A stretch of 64,000 nucleotides of DNA from the NCBI RefSeq assembly GCF_014207705.1, contig NZ_JACHIU010000001.1:124001-188000 (forward strand), read 5' to 3'. The position numbers and the translations under genes were made by a program. This document shows positions 1 through 9,337 of this stretch, piece by piece (the stretch's first letter is position 1; each line of letters opens with the position of its first letter). This stretch comes from Sphaerisporangium rubeum. GTDB lineage: Bacteria > Actinomycetota > Actinomycetes > Streptosporangiales > Streptosporangiaceae. The notes below the pieces were generated by a model, which was not told where the DNA came from, ran no database searches, and saw only the letters and a program-made list of their open reading frames with translations.

Positions 1-86
1 CCGTTGCCGATCGGCAGGGCCAGCCGTTCCCAGGCTTCGTGTTCCTCGGGCCCGTCCGCGGGACGGTCGTACCACAGGGTCAGCAT
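1..86 (-). CDS. GH95-type glycoside hydrolase, N-terminal fragment (runs off the window)
   Basis: Only the first 28 complete codons are visible, from an ATG at 86 preceded by GGGGAGAG. The peptide starts MLTLWYDRPAD and continues to LALPIGNG. The LWYDRPA...W...LPIGNG pattern is typical of the extreme N-terminus of family 95 glycoside hydrolases (alpha-L-fucosidase/galactosidase type), where it opens the beta-sandwich domain. No catalytic residue can be checked because the gene continues past the left edge. It lies 78 bp downstream of the P450 gene on the same strand and has its own ribosome binding site, so it need not belong to the biosynthetic operon. Confidence 0.6.
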   Translation of the reverse strand, partial: MLTLWYDRPADGPEEHEAWERLALPIGN

Positions 87-164
87 CTCTCCCCGCTCGA
101 TGATCGAAACCAGATCCTAACGGGGTGAATCAGATCGAGTGACGAAATGGTGTAAGTGCCGAGG

Positions 165-1340
165 TCACCAGGTCACCGGCACCTCGGAGAACCCACCGGT
201 CAGCCTTCCCGTACGCCGGGGCAGTGCCTCCAGCGGGACCGCGAGCTCCAAGGTGGGGAACCGCCGTGGCAGGGTCGCGAACGCCGAGCGCAGCTCGACG
301 CGGGCCAGGCTCGCGCCGACGCAGTAGTGCCGCGCGTAGCCGAAGGCGATGTGCGGGTCCTCGGGACGCCGTGTCGTGTCGAACTCGTCCGGCCGGTCGA
401 AGATCCGTTCGTCGCGGTTCGCCGCCGTCGGGCTGACCACCACGGCGTCGCCGCGCCGGATCGTCACCCCGCCGAACTCCAGGTCCTCCTTGGCGTACCG
501 CACCAGTCCGTGGTCGGACGGCGACGCCACCCGCAGGATCTCCTCCACCGCCGCCGGAGCGCGTGCGGGGTCGGCGGCCAGCGCGTCCCACTGGGGCCGG
601 TCGCCGAGCAGCAGGAGCACACCGAGGTCGATGCGGTTGACCGTGGTCTCGTGACCGGCGAACAGCAGGGCCGCGCCGAGCATCGCGACCTGCTCGCGTG
701 GCGCGTCCATGGTGGCGAGGTCGGAGAACAGGTCCTCGGCGGGGTTCTCCCGTTTCCTCTCCAGCAGGGTGCCGATGTAGGCGCAGAGCTCGTCCTTGGC
801 GGCGCTCGCCGCCACCGGGTCGAGCACGTCGGTCATGCCGTCGGCGAGCGACTGGAACAGGTCGCGGTCCTGGTACGGCACGCCGAGCAGTTCACAGATC
901 ACCAGGGCCGGCAGGGGGAGGGAGAAGTGCGCGTGCAGGTCGAGCGGCGGCGTCTTGCCGGCCATCTCGTCGAGCAGCCCGTCGACCAGCTCCTGGACGT
1001 GTCCGGCGAGCGCCTGCATGCGGCGGGCCGAGAAGGCGGGGGCCACCAGCTTGCGCATCATCTCGTGGTCGGCGCGCTCGGTCGCGAAGTCCCCGCTCGG
1101 GCCGCCGAGCAGCACCGAGCCCGAGACGCGCGCCGCGGTCTCCGGCGCCGGATGGGAACGGCCGAGGCGGGGGTCGGCGAGCAGCGCGCGTACCTCCTCG
1201 TAGCCGGTGACCAGCCAGGCCTCGTCCCCGGCCTGGGTGCGGACGAGGGTGACGGGGCCGGTCGCGCGCAGCTCGCGGTACTCCTGCGGCACCTGGAGAG
1301 GGTGCCGACGGGGAAACGGCAACTGAGGAAGATCGGACAC
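165..1340 (-). CDS. Cytochrome P450 (bacterial class I)
   Basis: A soluble haem monooxygenase of 391 residues, the normal length for bacterial P450s. Visible landmarks are the I-helix AGHETT (about residues 228-233), the K-helix ExxR (E267, R270) and the haem-binding loop FGYARHYCVG with the thiolate cysteine near residue 340. The loop has alanine where most P450s have the glycine of FGxGxHxC. I chose the GTG at 1340 because AGAAGGGG sits just upstream; the reading frame also allows a longer start at 1415. The gene is 121 bp downstream of the reductase and on the same strand, so it is probably the last gene of the Ole-like operon or closely tied to it. Substrate unknown. Confidence 0.9.
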   Translation of the reverse strand: MSDLPQLPFPRRHPLQVPQEYRELRATGPVTLVRTQAGDEAWLVTGYEEVRALLADPRLGRSHPAPETAARVSGSVLLGGPSGDFATERADHEMMRKLVAPAFSARRMQALAGHVQELVDGLLDEMAGKTPPLDLHAHFSLPLPALVICELLGVPYQDRDLFQSLADGMTDVLDPVAASAAKDELCAYIGTLLERKRENPAEDLFSDLATMDAPREQVAMLGAALLFAGHETTVNRIDLGVLLLLGDRPQWDALAADPARAPAAVEEILRVASPSDHGLVRYAKEDLEFGGVTIRRGDAVVVSPTAANRDERIFDRPDEFDTTRRPEDPHIAFGYARHYCVGASLARVELRSAFATLPRRFPTLELAVPLEALPRRTGRLTGGFSEVPVTW

Positions 1341-1461
1341 CGGCGTGCCCCTTCTCTCGTCGGGTTTTCTTCGACGGTCGCACCCGAAGAAGTCGGACGC
1401 AACCACGATGGTCAAGAGATGTCATGACTAATGGTGATGATTGAGTCTTACTGCGGCTCGC

Positions 1462-2385
1462 TCACCAGTTCGCCGCTCCGGCGAAGGACGTCGGCGCGGG
1501 GACGTACCCGAGTCGTTCCCGCGCCGCCGTGATGTCCAGCGTGCGCTCCACGGCCAGATGCCCCGTCGCGTACCGGGTCAACGTCGGCGGATGCGGCCGG
1601 CGCAGCACACGGAACGCGGTCTCGGCCACCGCCGCGAGCGCCGTCACCGGGGCCGCCGGCAGGTAGCAGGGCCGTACGCCGAGACCGAGCTCGGCGATCA
1701 GCGCGCGCAGCGCCTCGTCGAGCGTCACCGGCTCGGCGTCGGTGATGTTGAACACCCCTGAGGCGACCGGCCCGTCCGCCGCGAGCAGGCACGCGCGCGC
1801 CAGGTTCGCCACGGACGTCAGGCTGATCCGCTGCCTGCCGTCACCCACCGCGAACAGCCGCCGGCCCCGCACGGCCCGCAGCACACGCGGCAGCAGCACC
1901 GTGTCCCCCGGGCCGTACACCGCGTGCGGCCTGAGCACCACGGCCGTCCCGGCGAGCACCTCCTCGGCACGTGCCTTCGACGCGCCGTACGCGTTGACGT
2001 GCCGCCGCGCGCGGCACTCGTGCTCGCCGGCCATGACGGTGGGCCGGAACGGGTCGTAGACGCTGGCCGTGCTGACGTGGACGAACCTGGCACCGGGGAA
2101 CGCCTCGCGTACCTTGCGCGTACCGTCGACGTTGACCGCGAAGATCCCGGCCGCGGGGCCCCAGTCGGACACGGCCCCCGCGCAGTGCACCACGGCGTCC
2201 ACCTCGGGAAGGTCGCGCGGCACCGGCCCGGTGACGTCCCACGAGCGGTAGACCCCCGGCGGGGTGTCGCGCAGCGCGCTCGCGGGACGCCGGCCGAACG
2301 CGTGCACCTGCCGGCCCTCGGCCGCGGCGAGCCGCCACACGGCGCCGCCGGTGAATCCGGACGCGCCGGTCACGGCGAGCCTCAT
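1462..2385 (-). CDS. NAD(P)-dependent epimerase/3beta-HSD-type reductase, OleD-like
   Basis: An extended short-chain dehydrogenase of 307 residues. The N-terminal Rossmann motif is TGASGFTGG (residues 5-13). The catalytic YxxxK is YGASK, with the upstream serine in HVSTASVYD. Sequence style and context fit OleD-type reductases, which reduce a 2-alkyl-3-ketoacid before beta-lactone formation. The ATG at 2385 overlaps the stop of the AMP ligase by 4 bp, so the two are probably translationally coupled. Assignment as OleD is an inference from the neighbouring KAS III and AMP ligase; a sterol or sugar-nucleotide substrate cannot be excluded from sequence alone. Confidence 0.8.
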   Translation of the reverse strand: MRLAVTGASGFTGGAVWRLAAAEGRQVHAFGRRPASALRDTPPGVYRSWDVTGPVPRDLPEVDAVVHCAGAVSDWGPAAGIFAVNVDGTRKVREAFPGARFVHVSTASVYDPFRPTVMAGEHECRARRHVNAYGASKARAEEVLAGTAVVLRPHAVYGPGDTVLLPRVLRAVRGRRLFAVGDGRQRISLTSVANLARACLLAADGPVASGVFNITDAEPVTLDEALRALIAELGLGVRPCYLPAAPVTALAAVAETAFRVLRRPHPPTLTRYATGHLAVERTLDITAARERLGYVPAPTSFAGAANW

Positions 2386-3851
2386 CGCGCAACCAGGTCG
2401 CGCAGCCGGTCGCGGTCCAGCTTGGCGGACCGGCCCGCGCGGGGAAAGCCGTCGAGTACGGCGACGCGGCCCGGCATGGCGGCGGCGTCCACGACCTCCG
2501 GCAGCGAGCGGCGCAGCGCGGTCAGGGAGAATCCGTCCTCGGGGACGACGGCGAGCACGACCTCCTCGTCGCCGGTCTCCGGGTCGGGGAGGCCGAGCAG
2601 CGCGGCCTCCGCCACTCCAGGCAGGGCCGCCACCGCGGGCTCGTAGAGGCCGGGGTAGATGTTCACCCCGTCCCTGATGATCATGTCTTTCTTGCGGCCG
2701 AGCAGCACCAGACGTCCATGGTCGTCCAGGCGGGCCAGGTCGCCGGTCGCCACCTCGGTCAGCGGCGGCCCGCCGAGGTAGGCCGCGGCGAGATGCGGGC
2801 CGGAGACGAACAGCTCCCCGTCGGCGGCGATCCGCGCGTGTACGCCGGGAAGCGGTGCGCCGAGCAGGTCGCCTTCGGTGACCTCCAGCTTCTCCTCGGC
2901 CGAGGCGATCGCGATCGGCAGCGCCTCGGTGGTGGCGTAGACGCTGAGCACCTCGGCGTGCGGCGCGGCGGCGCGTGCGCGGCGCAGCACGCCGGCCGGC
3001 GCGGGGGCCGTGCCGAGCAGCAGGCACCGCAGCGTGGCAGGCGGCTCAGGGCCGGCGTCCAACGCCGGGCCGAGGCGCGCGGGGACGCAGAACGCGTGCG
3101 TGGCGCCGCGCGTGGCCAGCTCCTCGGTGAACGGCCGCGACCCCGGCAGGGACCAGGTGGCGCCGGCCATCAGCGCCGGCAGGCCCAGCATGAGCTGGTC
3201 GGTGTGCACGACGTCCCCCGGCGTCAGCGGCACGGCCCGCTGGAACAGGGTGGCCCCCTCCCCGAGGGAGCCGCGCGTGTGCACCACCCCACGGGGACGG
3301 CCGGTCGTGCCGGAGGTGAAGGCCACCACGGCCGGTTGGCCCGCGTCCCCACCGGAGGGGACGCCGTCCGCCGGCGGAAGGTGGCGCAGGCGCGCCGCGC
3401 CGCGAGGGACGCCGGGGAGCCATCGGCCTGCGGTCATGTGGCGTACCGGACGGCCGGGGATCGGCTCGCGCAGGTCCGGCAGCCAGAGGCCGCGGCGTCT
3501 GGCGAGGCCGCGCAGCGGGCCGGCGAAGGCGTAGGCGACCGAGTCCGCGACGACCCAGGCGGGAGGCGCGAGGGCCAGACGCGCGTCGGCCGCCGCCGGG
3601 GTGAGCCCCGGATCGGCGAGCACCAGCATGCCACCGGCCGCCACGGCGCCGAGCGCCGCCACCACCGCGTCCGGGCCCGGCCGCACCACGAACAACACCG
3701 CCTCCCCGTGAAGCGGCCCCATGGCCGCCGCGACGGCGCGGACCCCCGCGGCGAGGTCACGGTAGGTCAGTTCGCGGCCGTCGATCACGGCCGTACGGCC
3801 GGGGTGCCGGCCGGCCGCGGCCAGCACCGCGTCCACCACGTCACGGCTCAT
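2382..3851 (-). CDS. AMP-dependent ligase (ANL superfamily), OleC-like
   Basis: An adenylate-forming enzyme of 489 residues. The phosphate-binding loop is AFTSGTTGRPRG, the hinge-region motif is GRKKDMIIRDGVNIYP, and the C-terminal lysine lies in RAGRSAKLDR. Members next to a KAS III and an OleD-like reductase act as beta-lactone synthetases (OleC, NltC) or activate fatty acids as acyl-AMP. The start ATG at 3851 follows AGGAGGGA and overlaps the upstream P450 stop (ATGA). The C-terminus overlaps the reductase start in the same way. No carrier-protein domain is fused. OleC-like rather than a generic acyl-CoA ligase is my inference from context. Confidence 0.85.
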   Translation of the reverse strand: MSRDVVDAVLAAAGRHPGRTAVIDGRELTYRDLAAGVRAVAAAMGPLHGEAVLFVVRPGPDAVVAALGAVAAGGMLVLADPGLTPAAADARLALAPPAWVVADSVAYAFAGPLRGLARRRGLWLPDLREPIPGRPVRHMTAGRWLPGVPRGAARLRHLPPADGVPSGGDAGQPAVVAFTSGTTGRPRGVVHTRGSLGEGATLFQRAVPLTPGDVVHTDQLMLGLPALMAGATWSLPGSRPFTEELATRGATHAFCVPARLGPALDAGPEPPATLRCLLLGTAPAPAGVLRRARAAAPHAEVLSVYATTEALPIAIASAEEKLEVTEGDLLGAPLPGVHARIAADGELFVSGPHLAAAYLGGPPLTEVATGDLARLDDHGRLVLLGRKKDMIIRDGVNIYPGLYEPAVAALPGVAEAALLGLPDPETGDEEVVLAVVPEDGFSLTALRRSLPEVVDAAAMPGRVAVLDGFPRAGRSAKLDRDRLRDLVAR

Positions 3852-5131
3852 CTGCTGTGTCCCTCCTCGGTGCGCGCGCGGCGGCGGATCCACAGGTGCC
3901 GGTAGGCGGGGAGCAGGACCCGGCGCGCGGGTCCGCGGGCCACCACCTCGACGTCGTGGGTGAGCAGGACCTCGGTGACGGCGCGGATCTCGGCGAGCGC
4001 GAGCGGGTAGCCGATGCAGAAGTGCGGGCCCGCGCCGAACCACAGGCGGCGCAGTTCCGGTGGATGGCGCCGGTCCGGCCGGAAGGGGCCGTACGCGCGG
4101 GTGCAGTTCAAGGTCGCCACGACGACGCGGTCCCCGGGCCGTACCGCCACCCGTCCCACACGGGACGGCGCCGCCACCGACCGCAGCATCACCGGCGTCG
4201 GCGTGGTGTACCGCAACGCCTCCTCGATGAGCCGGTCCAGGTCGAGCCCGCTCCTGGCGTATGGCGACGGATCCTCGGCGGGGACCGGCGCGGCGCGGAG
4301 GGTGCCGGTGTCGTGCAGCAACGCGGCCAGGCGGGGGACGAAGGACGCGACGGTCTCGGTGCCGGTCAGGAAGAACGCGCCGGCCGCGCCGCGGGCCTCG
4401 GCGGCGGAGAGTCCGAGCGCGCGCATGCGGCCCATGACGGTGGTCTCGTCGCCGGTCTCGTAGGCCGCGGCGGCGATGGCGCCGACCCGGTCGAGCACCC
4501 GGCGTGCGACGGCGACCTGCCGTGGGGTGAGGCCGCGTGAGCGGAGCGACACCATGGACACGACACGTTCCCCGTCGGCGAACAGAGCGCGCGCGTCGGC
4601 GGCCGATACCTCCCCCATGCCGATCACCCGGCAGATGACCGCACCGGCCATCAGCCGCATCTCGTCCGCAAGGTCGACCGTCTCCCCCTCGCGCAGCCGC
4701 GTGGACAACGCGGCGAGCGGGCCCGCGAGCACGCCGGACACCAGCGACGCCACCGCGTCGGGGGTGAACAGCGGGGCCAGCTTCCTGCGCAGTGCCGTGT
4801 GCGCCTCGCCTTCCATGTTGAGGAGCACGGACGGGCCAAGCACCGGGGTCCACAGGTCGCCGGGTGAGCCGGGGCCGTCCTTGCGGAACGCCGCCTGGTC
4901 CATCAGGACGACTCGTGCGGTGGCGGCGTCGCTGACCACCACCCCGACCCCCGGCACCCGCACGACGGGGCCGAGCCTCGCGACCGCGCGCAGCAGCGGG
5001 TACGCCAGCGGGTGCGCGGCCAGGTGGAGGCGCGTCTCGTGATTCACGGGAAATATCCGGAAGGAGACACGCGCGAGATCCGGACGCCGGGACGGGGCCG
5101 GCTCGGGATCGGGAAGACCGGAAGAGGACAT
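3848..5131 (-). CDS. Cytochrome P450 (second of the cluster)
   Basis: A 427-residue P450 only distantly similar to the one at 165-1340. The I-helix reads FFLTGTETV (around residues 254-261), ExxR is E304/R307 in EEALRY, and the haem loop is FGAGPHFCIG with cysteine near 372, a fully canonical motif. The first 30 residues form a polar extension without a membrane anchor. It sits between the glycosyltransferase (5-bp gap) and the AMP ligase (4-bp overlap), so it is an integral step of the operon, probably oxidising the alkyl chain or the lactone precursor. Start ATG at 5131 is preceded by AGCGGATCCTC-type sequence without a strong ribosome site, consistent with coupling to the gene before it. 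Confidence 0.9.
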   Translation of the reverse strand: MSSSGLPDPEPAPSRRPDLARVSFRIFPVNHETRLHLAAHPLAYPLLRAVARLGPVVRVPGVGVVVSDAATARVVLMDQAAFRKDGPGSPGDLWTPVLGPSVLLNMEGEAHTALRRKLAPLFTPDAVASLVSGVLAGPLAALSTRLREGETVDLADEMRLMAGAVICRVIGMGEVSAADARALFADGERVVSMVSLRSRGLTPRQVAVARRVLDRVGAIAAAAYETGDETTVMGRMRALGLSAAEARGAAGAFFLTGTETVASFVPRLAALLHDTGTLRAAPVPAEDPSPYARSGLDLDRLIEEALRYTTPTPVMLRSVAAPSRVGRVAVRPGDRVVVATLNCTRAYGPFRPDRRHPPELRRLWFGAGPHFCIGYPLALAEIRAVTEVLLTHDVEVVARGPARRVLLPAYRHLWIRRRARTEEGHSR

Positions 5132-5136
5132 GAGGA

Positions 5137-5901
5137 TCAGCGGATGTCGACCACGTCGGGACGGTAGTGGTGGTCGGCGTACCAGGCCAGGGTGCCGGTG
5201 AGGCCGTACGCGCGCAGGCGGCGGACCGAGCCGTACACCACCACGTCGCGGCGGGTGCCGTACGCGCCGGTGAGGCGGCGGACCTGGTTGACCAGGGCAC
5301 GGTCCTCGTGCATCTCCTCGATGGCGACGCGGGGGAAGCCACCGGAACGCTCGTACAACGCGGCGGTGATGGCCACGGTGGCGCCGGGCATCATGACGTA
5401 CGGGCCGAGGTAGGCGGGGTCGCGGTTGCCGGGCCGGAACCGGCCGAACGTCGCGGCCACCTCGACGAGGAACGGGATCAGGTGGCGCTCCCACAGCTTG
5501 AGCGGGAACTCGTCGGTGCGGGGCCGCAGCAGGCCGCCGACCATCTCCAGGCCGTCGGCGAAGCCCCTTCTGATCGCGCGCACCCAGTCGGGCCGCGGCA
5601 GGCAGTCGGCGTCGGTGCGCGCCAGGTGGGTGGCGCCGCGGGCCATGGCGTGCCGCATGCCGGTGTCGGCGGCGGCCCCGGTGCCCTTGCGCGGCTCGGT
5701 GATCACCTCGATCGTCATGCGGGACGTCCCGGCGTAGGCCCGCACGACGTCACCGGTGCCGTCGGTGCTGGTGTTGTCCACCACGACGAGCCGGAAGCGG
5801 TCGTCGTCCTGCGCCTCGAGCGCGCGCAGCGTCGCCTCGATGCCCTTGGCCTCGTTGTAGGCCGGGACGATCACCCACAGGTCCATCGGTGCCGCCTTCA
5901 C
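5137..5901 (-). CDS. Glycosyltransferase family 2
   Basis: A GT-A fold glycosyltransferase of 254 residues. The N-terminal strand WVIVPAYNEAKGIEATL, the VVDNTSTDGT nucleotide-binding segment and the metal-binding DAD in ARTDADCLPRPDW are all visible; MHEDRALVNQV supplies the likely acceptor-site ED. There are no clear transmembrane helices. The GTG start at 5901 overlaps the TGA of the ketosynthase gene (GTGA), so translation is coupled. In this operon it may glycosylate the acyl-derived product. An alternative ATG six codons in (MDLWVIVP) would remove the overlap. Confidence 0.85.
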   Translation of the reverse strand: MKAAPMDLWVIVPAYNEAKGIEATLRALEAQDDDRFRLVVVDNTSTDGTGDVVRAYAGTSRMTIEVITEPRKGTGAAADTGMRHAMARGATHLARTDADCLPRPDWVRAIRRGFADGLEMVGGLLRPRTDEFPLKLWERHLIPFLVEVAATFGRFRPGNRDPAYLGPYVMMPGATVAITAALYERSGGFPRVAIEEMHEDRALVNQVRRLTGAYGTRRDVVVYGSVRRLRAYGLTGTLAWYADHHYRPDVVDIR

Positions 5902-6857
5902 AGGTCCGCGAACATCACGCCGAGGCTGATGCCGCCGCCGAGCCCGAGCAACGCCACCCGGTCCCCCGGACCGGCGGCACCGGCGTGCAACTGGAGCGGC
6001 AGGCTCGCCGACGCGCAGTTGCCGTGCTCCGGCAGCGTCACGACCAGGCGGTCGCGGGGAATGCCGAGCACGCGCACCAGCGCGTCGAGGTACGGCACCG
6101 CGACCTGGTGCACCGCCACGAGCGAGAAGTCGTCCCAGGTGAGGCCGGTGCGTTTCAGCGCGTCCAGGAAGATCTCCGGGCCGAGGAGCTCGAACGCCTC
6201 ACGCAGCCGCCGTCCGTCGCCGCGGAAGAACGAGTGCTCGGGGTCACGAGGATGCGCCGAGCCGCCGCCTGGCAGCGTGCCGACGGCCCAGGCCGTGGAG
6301 TCGGCGCGGAACTCGCGGTAGAAGACGCCGCGCGCCGGATCGGCCGTGACGAGCACGGCGGCTCCGGCGTCGGACAGGGTGTATCCGGCGAACGCCTCGA
6401 CGAACTGCGTGCGGCTCGACACCTGCCACCGCACGGCACGCGACGGCACCTCGCCGGTGCAGACCAGCACGGTGCGGTGCGCGCCGGTGCGGATCAGCGC
6501 CTCGGCGACCTGCACGCCGTTGAGCAGGCTGTTGCAGGCGTTCTTGACGTCGAACACGGGGCACGACAGGCCGAGCCGGGCCGCGACCATGTGCGCGGTC
6601 GCGGGTTCGACCATGTCCTGCGAGGCCGAGGCGAAGATGAGCAGGTCGGCGGCCCGGTGGTCGAGCCCGCGGGCCGCGGCGGCGGCGAGGTCGGACGCCT
6701 GTTCGTCCGGCGCGGCGACGTGCCGCCGCCTGATGCCGGTCATGCGTTCCACGATGCCGCGGTGCGGGACGTAGCCGTCGATCCGCGCCTCCACCTCGGC
6801 ACTGGTGAGGGTGCTCTCTGGCAGGTATGTGGAGACAGCTGAGATGCGGGCCCACAT
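5898..6857 (-). CDS. 3-oxoacyl-ACP synthase III family protein, OleA-like
   Basis: A thiolase-fold ketosynthase of 319 residues. The Cys-His-Asn triad is present: C108 in VKNACNSLL, H250 in VAVHQVAVP and N280 in EHGNCASAS. The C-terminus has the glycine-rich GLGGGISLG turn. FabH proteins prime fatty-acid synthesis, whereas OleA homologues join two acyl chains head to head. Linkage to an OleC-like ligase and an OleD-like reductase favours the OleA role. It is the first gene of the operon, with GGGGG five bases before ATG 6857 and an 86-bp gap to uppP that must hold the promoter. No second KAS subunit (NltB or LstB type) is seen. Confidence 0.85.
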   Translation of the reverse strand: MWARISAVSTYLPESTLTSAEVEARIDGYVPHRGIVERMTGIRRRHVAAPDEQASDLAAAAARGLDHRAADLLIFASASQDMVEPATAHMVAARLGLSCPVFDVKNACNSLLNGVQVAEALIRTGAHRTVLVCTGEVPSRAVRWQVSSRTQFVEAFAGYTLSDAGAAVLVTADPARGVFYREFRADSTAWAVGTLPGGGSAHPRDPEHSFFRGDGRRLREAFELLGPEIFLDALKRTGLTWDDFSLVAVHQVAVPYLDALVRVLGIPRDRLVVTLPEHGNCASASLPLQLHAGAAGPGDRVALLGLGGGISLGVMFADL

Positions 6858-6943
6858 GGCGACCCCCCGTGATGACCTGAACCGATCCCCCTGTGCGGGG
6901 CAATCTACCGAAATATCCAGATCATCGGGTGGTCAGGGACCGG

Positions 6944-7771
6944 TCAGCTCGCGGGGATCCAGCCGAGGCCGACCGCGGCGATGATCACGACGCCGAGCGC
7001 GACGCGGTAGACGATGAACGGGGTGAACCTGTGGCTGCTGATGTACCGCAGGAACCACGCGATGGCGGCGTACCCGACCGCGAAGGACACGATGGTGGCG
7101 AGGATGGTCGGACCCCAGGCCGGGGTCTCGCCGCCGCCGATCTCGAACAGCTCCAGCACGCCGGACATCAGCACCGCGGGGATGGCGAGCAGGAACGAGT
7201 ACTCCGCCGCCTCCTCACGCCGGTACCCGAGCAGCAGGCCCGCGCCGGTCGTGCCACCCGACCGGGAGACGCCGGGGATCAGGGCCAGCGCCTGCGCGAG
7301 GCCGTACGTCAGCGCGTGCGGCAGATTGAGGTTCTTGTCCAGGGTGAGCTCGTTGCGCGCGAGGCGGTCGGCCACGGCGAGCAGCAGGCCGAAGACGATC
7401 AGGCAGGCGCCGACCAGCCGCAGGTCGCGCACCGTGGTCTCGATCTGGTCCTTGAACGCCAGGCCGAGCACCCCGATCGGCACGCTGCCGGCGATGACAT
7501 ACCACCCCATGCGGGCCGCCGGGTACTCGCGCAGCTCGGGGGTCCACAGCGAGCGGGTCCAGGTGGAGATGATGTCCCAGATGCGCTTGCGGAAGTAGAT
7601 GAGCACCGCGGTCTCGGTGCCGAGCTGGATGACGGCGGTGAAGGCGGCTCCCGGGTCCTCCCAGCCGAAGAACGCGGACACCACACGGATGTGCGCGCTG
7701 GACGAGATGGGCAGGAACTCGGTGAGGCCCTGCACGAGGCCGAGCACGAGCGCCTCAAACCAGCCGATCAA
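6944..7771 (-). CDS. uppP: Undecaprenyl-diphosphatase UppP/BacA
   Basis: An integral membrane phosphatase of 275 residues that recycles undecaprenyl pyrophosphate to the monophosphate carrier for peptidoglycan and wall glycans. Both family signatures are intact: GLVQGLTEFLPISSSAH near the N-terminus and PGVSRSGGT in the second half, the latter holding the catalytic Ser/Arg. Several hydrophobic helices follow the expected pattern. It also confers bacitracin tolerance when overexpressed. It is a stand-alone gene between the ketosynthase operon and the XRE regulator, with about 80 bp upstream. Confidence 0.95.
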   Translation of the reverse strand: MIGWFEALVLGLVQGLTEFLPISSSAHIRVVSAFFGWEDPGAAFTAVIQLGTETAVLIYFRKRIWDIISTWTRSLWTPELREYPAARMGWYVIAGSVPIGVLGLAFKDQIETTVRDLRLVGACLIVFGLLLAVADRLARNELTLDKNLNLPHALTYGLAQALALIPGVSRSGGTTGAGLLLGYRREEAAEYSFLLAIPAVLMSGVLELFEIGGGETPAWGPTILATIVSFAVGYAAIAWFLRYISSHRFTPFIVYRVALGVVIIAAVGLGWIPAS

Positions 7772-7852
7772 TGAAGGACACCTTCCGGGAACGCGCGGCG
7801 GCGCCGCGAGCGTGACGCGAGGCTAGTGAGGCTACCGAAAACCCGGGCCCGC

Positions 7853-9157
7853 TCAGGCCCGGATCGGACGCGCGGCCGAGGCGGGGCCGGACGGCGCGGG
7901 GAGCGGGGGCCGGTCCCGCGCGGCGACGGCGGCCGACAGCTCACGAGCGAGATCGGTCATGCCGCACTCGCGCAGGTGGCCGATCATCATGCGGAGGTCC
8001 TTGGCGACCCGCATGGACGGCACGTCGGCGGCCTGCTCGACCGCGTGCCTGGCCTGGTCGGCGCCACCGTCGCGATCACCCTCCTTGACGCGCAGCACGG
8101 CGAGACGGGTCTGGCATCGCAGGCTGGTGCGGGTGCGGTTCTCGCCGAGGACGGCCAAGGCGGACGCCAGGCGTTCACGTGCGCGCCGGTCCTCGCCGAG
8201 ATGGAAGAGCGCGAGGCCGAGCGCGCTGTCGTGGTGGCCGGGGGACACCGTGATGTGCCGGGCCCAGGCCGGCACATCACCGGTGGCCGGGACCGCCTCG
8301 CCGGTCAGGGTCTCCTCGGCGAGCGTGATGTGGCGAAGGCCGATGGCGACGTCGCCGGCGGCGGCGCAGTGGCGGGCCGCCACGGCATGGAGGTTGGCGC
8401 GTTCGGCGGCCGAGACGCGCTCGTCGCCGAGGGCCAGGCGCAGGATCTCGACGCCGTCCCGTGGCCGGCCGAGATCGGCGAACACGGCCGACAGGTCGAG
8501 CATGGTGTGGGCCCGCAGGTCGCGGTCGGCGCCACGGGCCGCGGAGTCGAGCGCGAAGGTGAGCAGGCGCGTCGCGCGCTCCGGCTGGCCCTGGTCGTAG
8601 GTGGCCCAGCCGAGGCGGTCGGCGAGCAGGCCGATGGCCGAGCCGAGCCGCTCGCGGGTCGTGGTGGCCATCGGCTGGTCGCAGAGTTTCACGGCCCACT
8701 CGATGGTGCCGCGTGCCATGGCGACCGCCGCGCCGCTCCCCTTGGATAAGTCCATCCGCAAGGCGAGATCGGCCGCGGCCTCGACGGCCTCGACCTCCGA
8801 CAGCCCCACGCGGGACGGCGGCAGCGCGGCCAGGCCGTCGAGCAGGCGGGTCAGCGGCTCACCTCCGGCGGCCCCTACGGATGCGGCTGCGATGACCGAG
8901 AGTAGGCCCCGTCGCTTCATGTCATCGACGTTACCCATTTCGGGGGTGTCGGCATCGGGGGTTTCCGGCAAGCCGTGACCCGAGAGAAGCAGACCTGTGG
9001 CGACTTCGTAGCGGTGCAGGAGCGACGGGGTGACCTCGCGGTCGCCTCGCTCCACCCTGCTCAGGTGACCTGCGGAGACGCCGATCATCTCGGCGAGGCG
9101 GCCCAGGCTGAGACCCGCACGTGTGCGGAGGTCGCGCAACTCGGCCCCGCTGGTCAT
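7853..9157 (-). CDS. XRE-family regulator with TPR-like C-terminal region
   Basis: A 434-residue protein with an N-terminal helix-turn-helix (about residues 4-55: LRDLRTRAGLSLGRLAEMIG...SAGHLSRVERGDREVT). A segment near residue 78-95 (RRGLLSVIAAASVGAAGG) follows, then an alpha-helical tetratricopeptide-like region to the end. This architecture is common in actinomycete developmental or antibiotic-linked regulators and often pairs with a small divergent or neighbouring gene. I chose ATG 9157 because GAGGGG lies five bases upstream; a GTG two codons earlier is possible. It is divergent from the small gene at 9338, so they may share regulation. Confidence 0.85.
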   Translation of the reverse strand: MTSGAELRDLRTRAGLSLGRLAEMIGVSAGHLSRVERGDREVTPSLLHRYEVATGLLLSGHGLPETPDADTPEMGNVDDMKRRGLLSVIAAASVGAAGGEPLTRLLDGLAALPPSRVGLSEVEAVEAAADLALRMDLSKGSGAAVAMARGTIEWAVKLCDQPMATTTRERLGSAIGLLADRLGWATYDQGQPERATRLLTFALDSAARGADRDLRAHTMLDLSAVFADLGRPRDGVEILRLALGDERVSAAERANLHAVAARHCAAAGDVAIGLRHITLAEETLTGEAVPATGDVPAWARHITVSPGHHDSALGLALFHLGEDRRARERLASALAVLGENRTRTSLRCQTRLAVLRVKEGDRDGGADQARHAVEQAADVPSMRVAKDLRMMIGHLRECGMTDLARELSAAVAARDRPPLPAPSGPASAARPIRA

Positions 9158-9337
9158 GGTCACCCCTCGTGTTGCGGCAATGACGGTGCGGCATGACCGC
9201 AACGGTGACAGCCCGTCATCGAGCACTCACACTGACGGTAGCGCGGAAGTCACCGCGTGGACTGACGAAGCCACAAATGGCAGGCAGCGTAACCCTCGAT
9301 CGGCCTGCCTTTCGTGCCTGGAAGTGAACGAGGTCCG

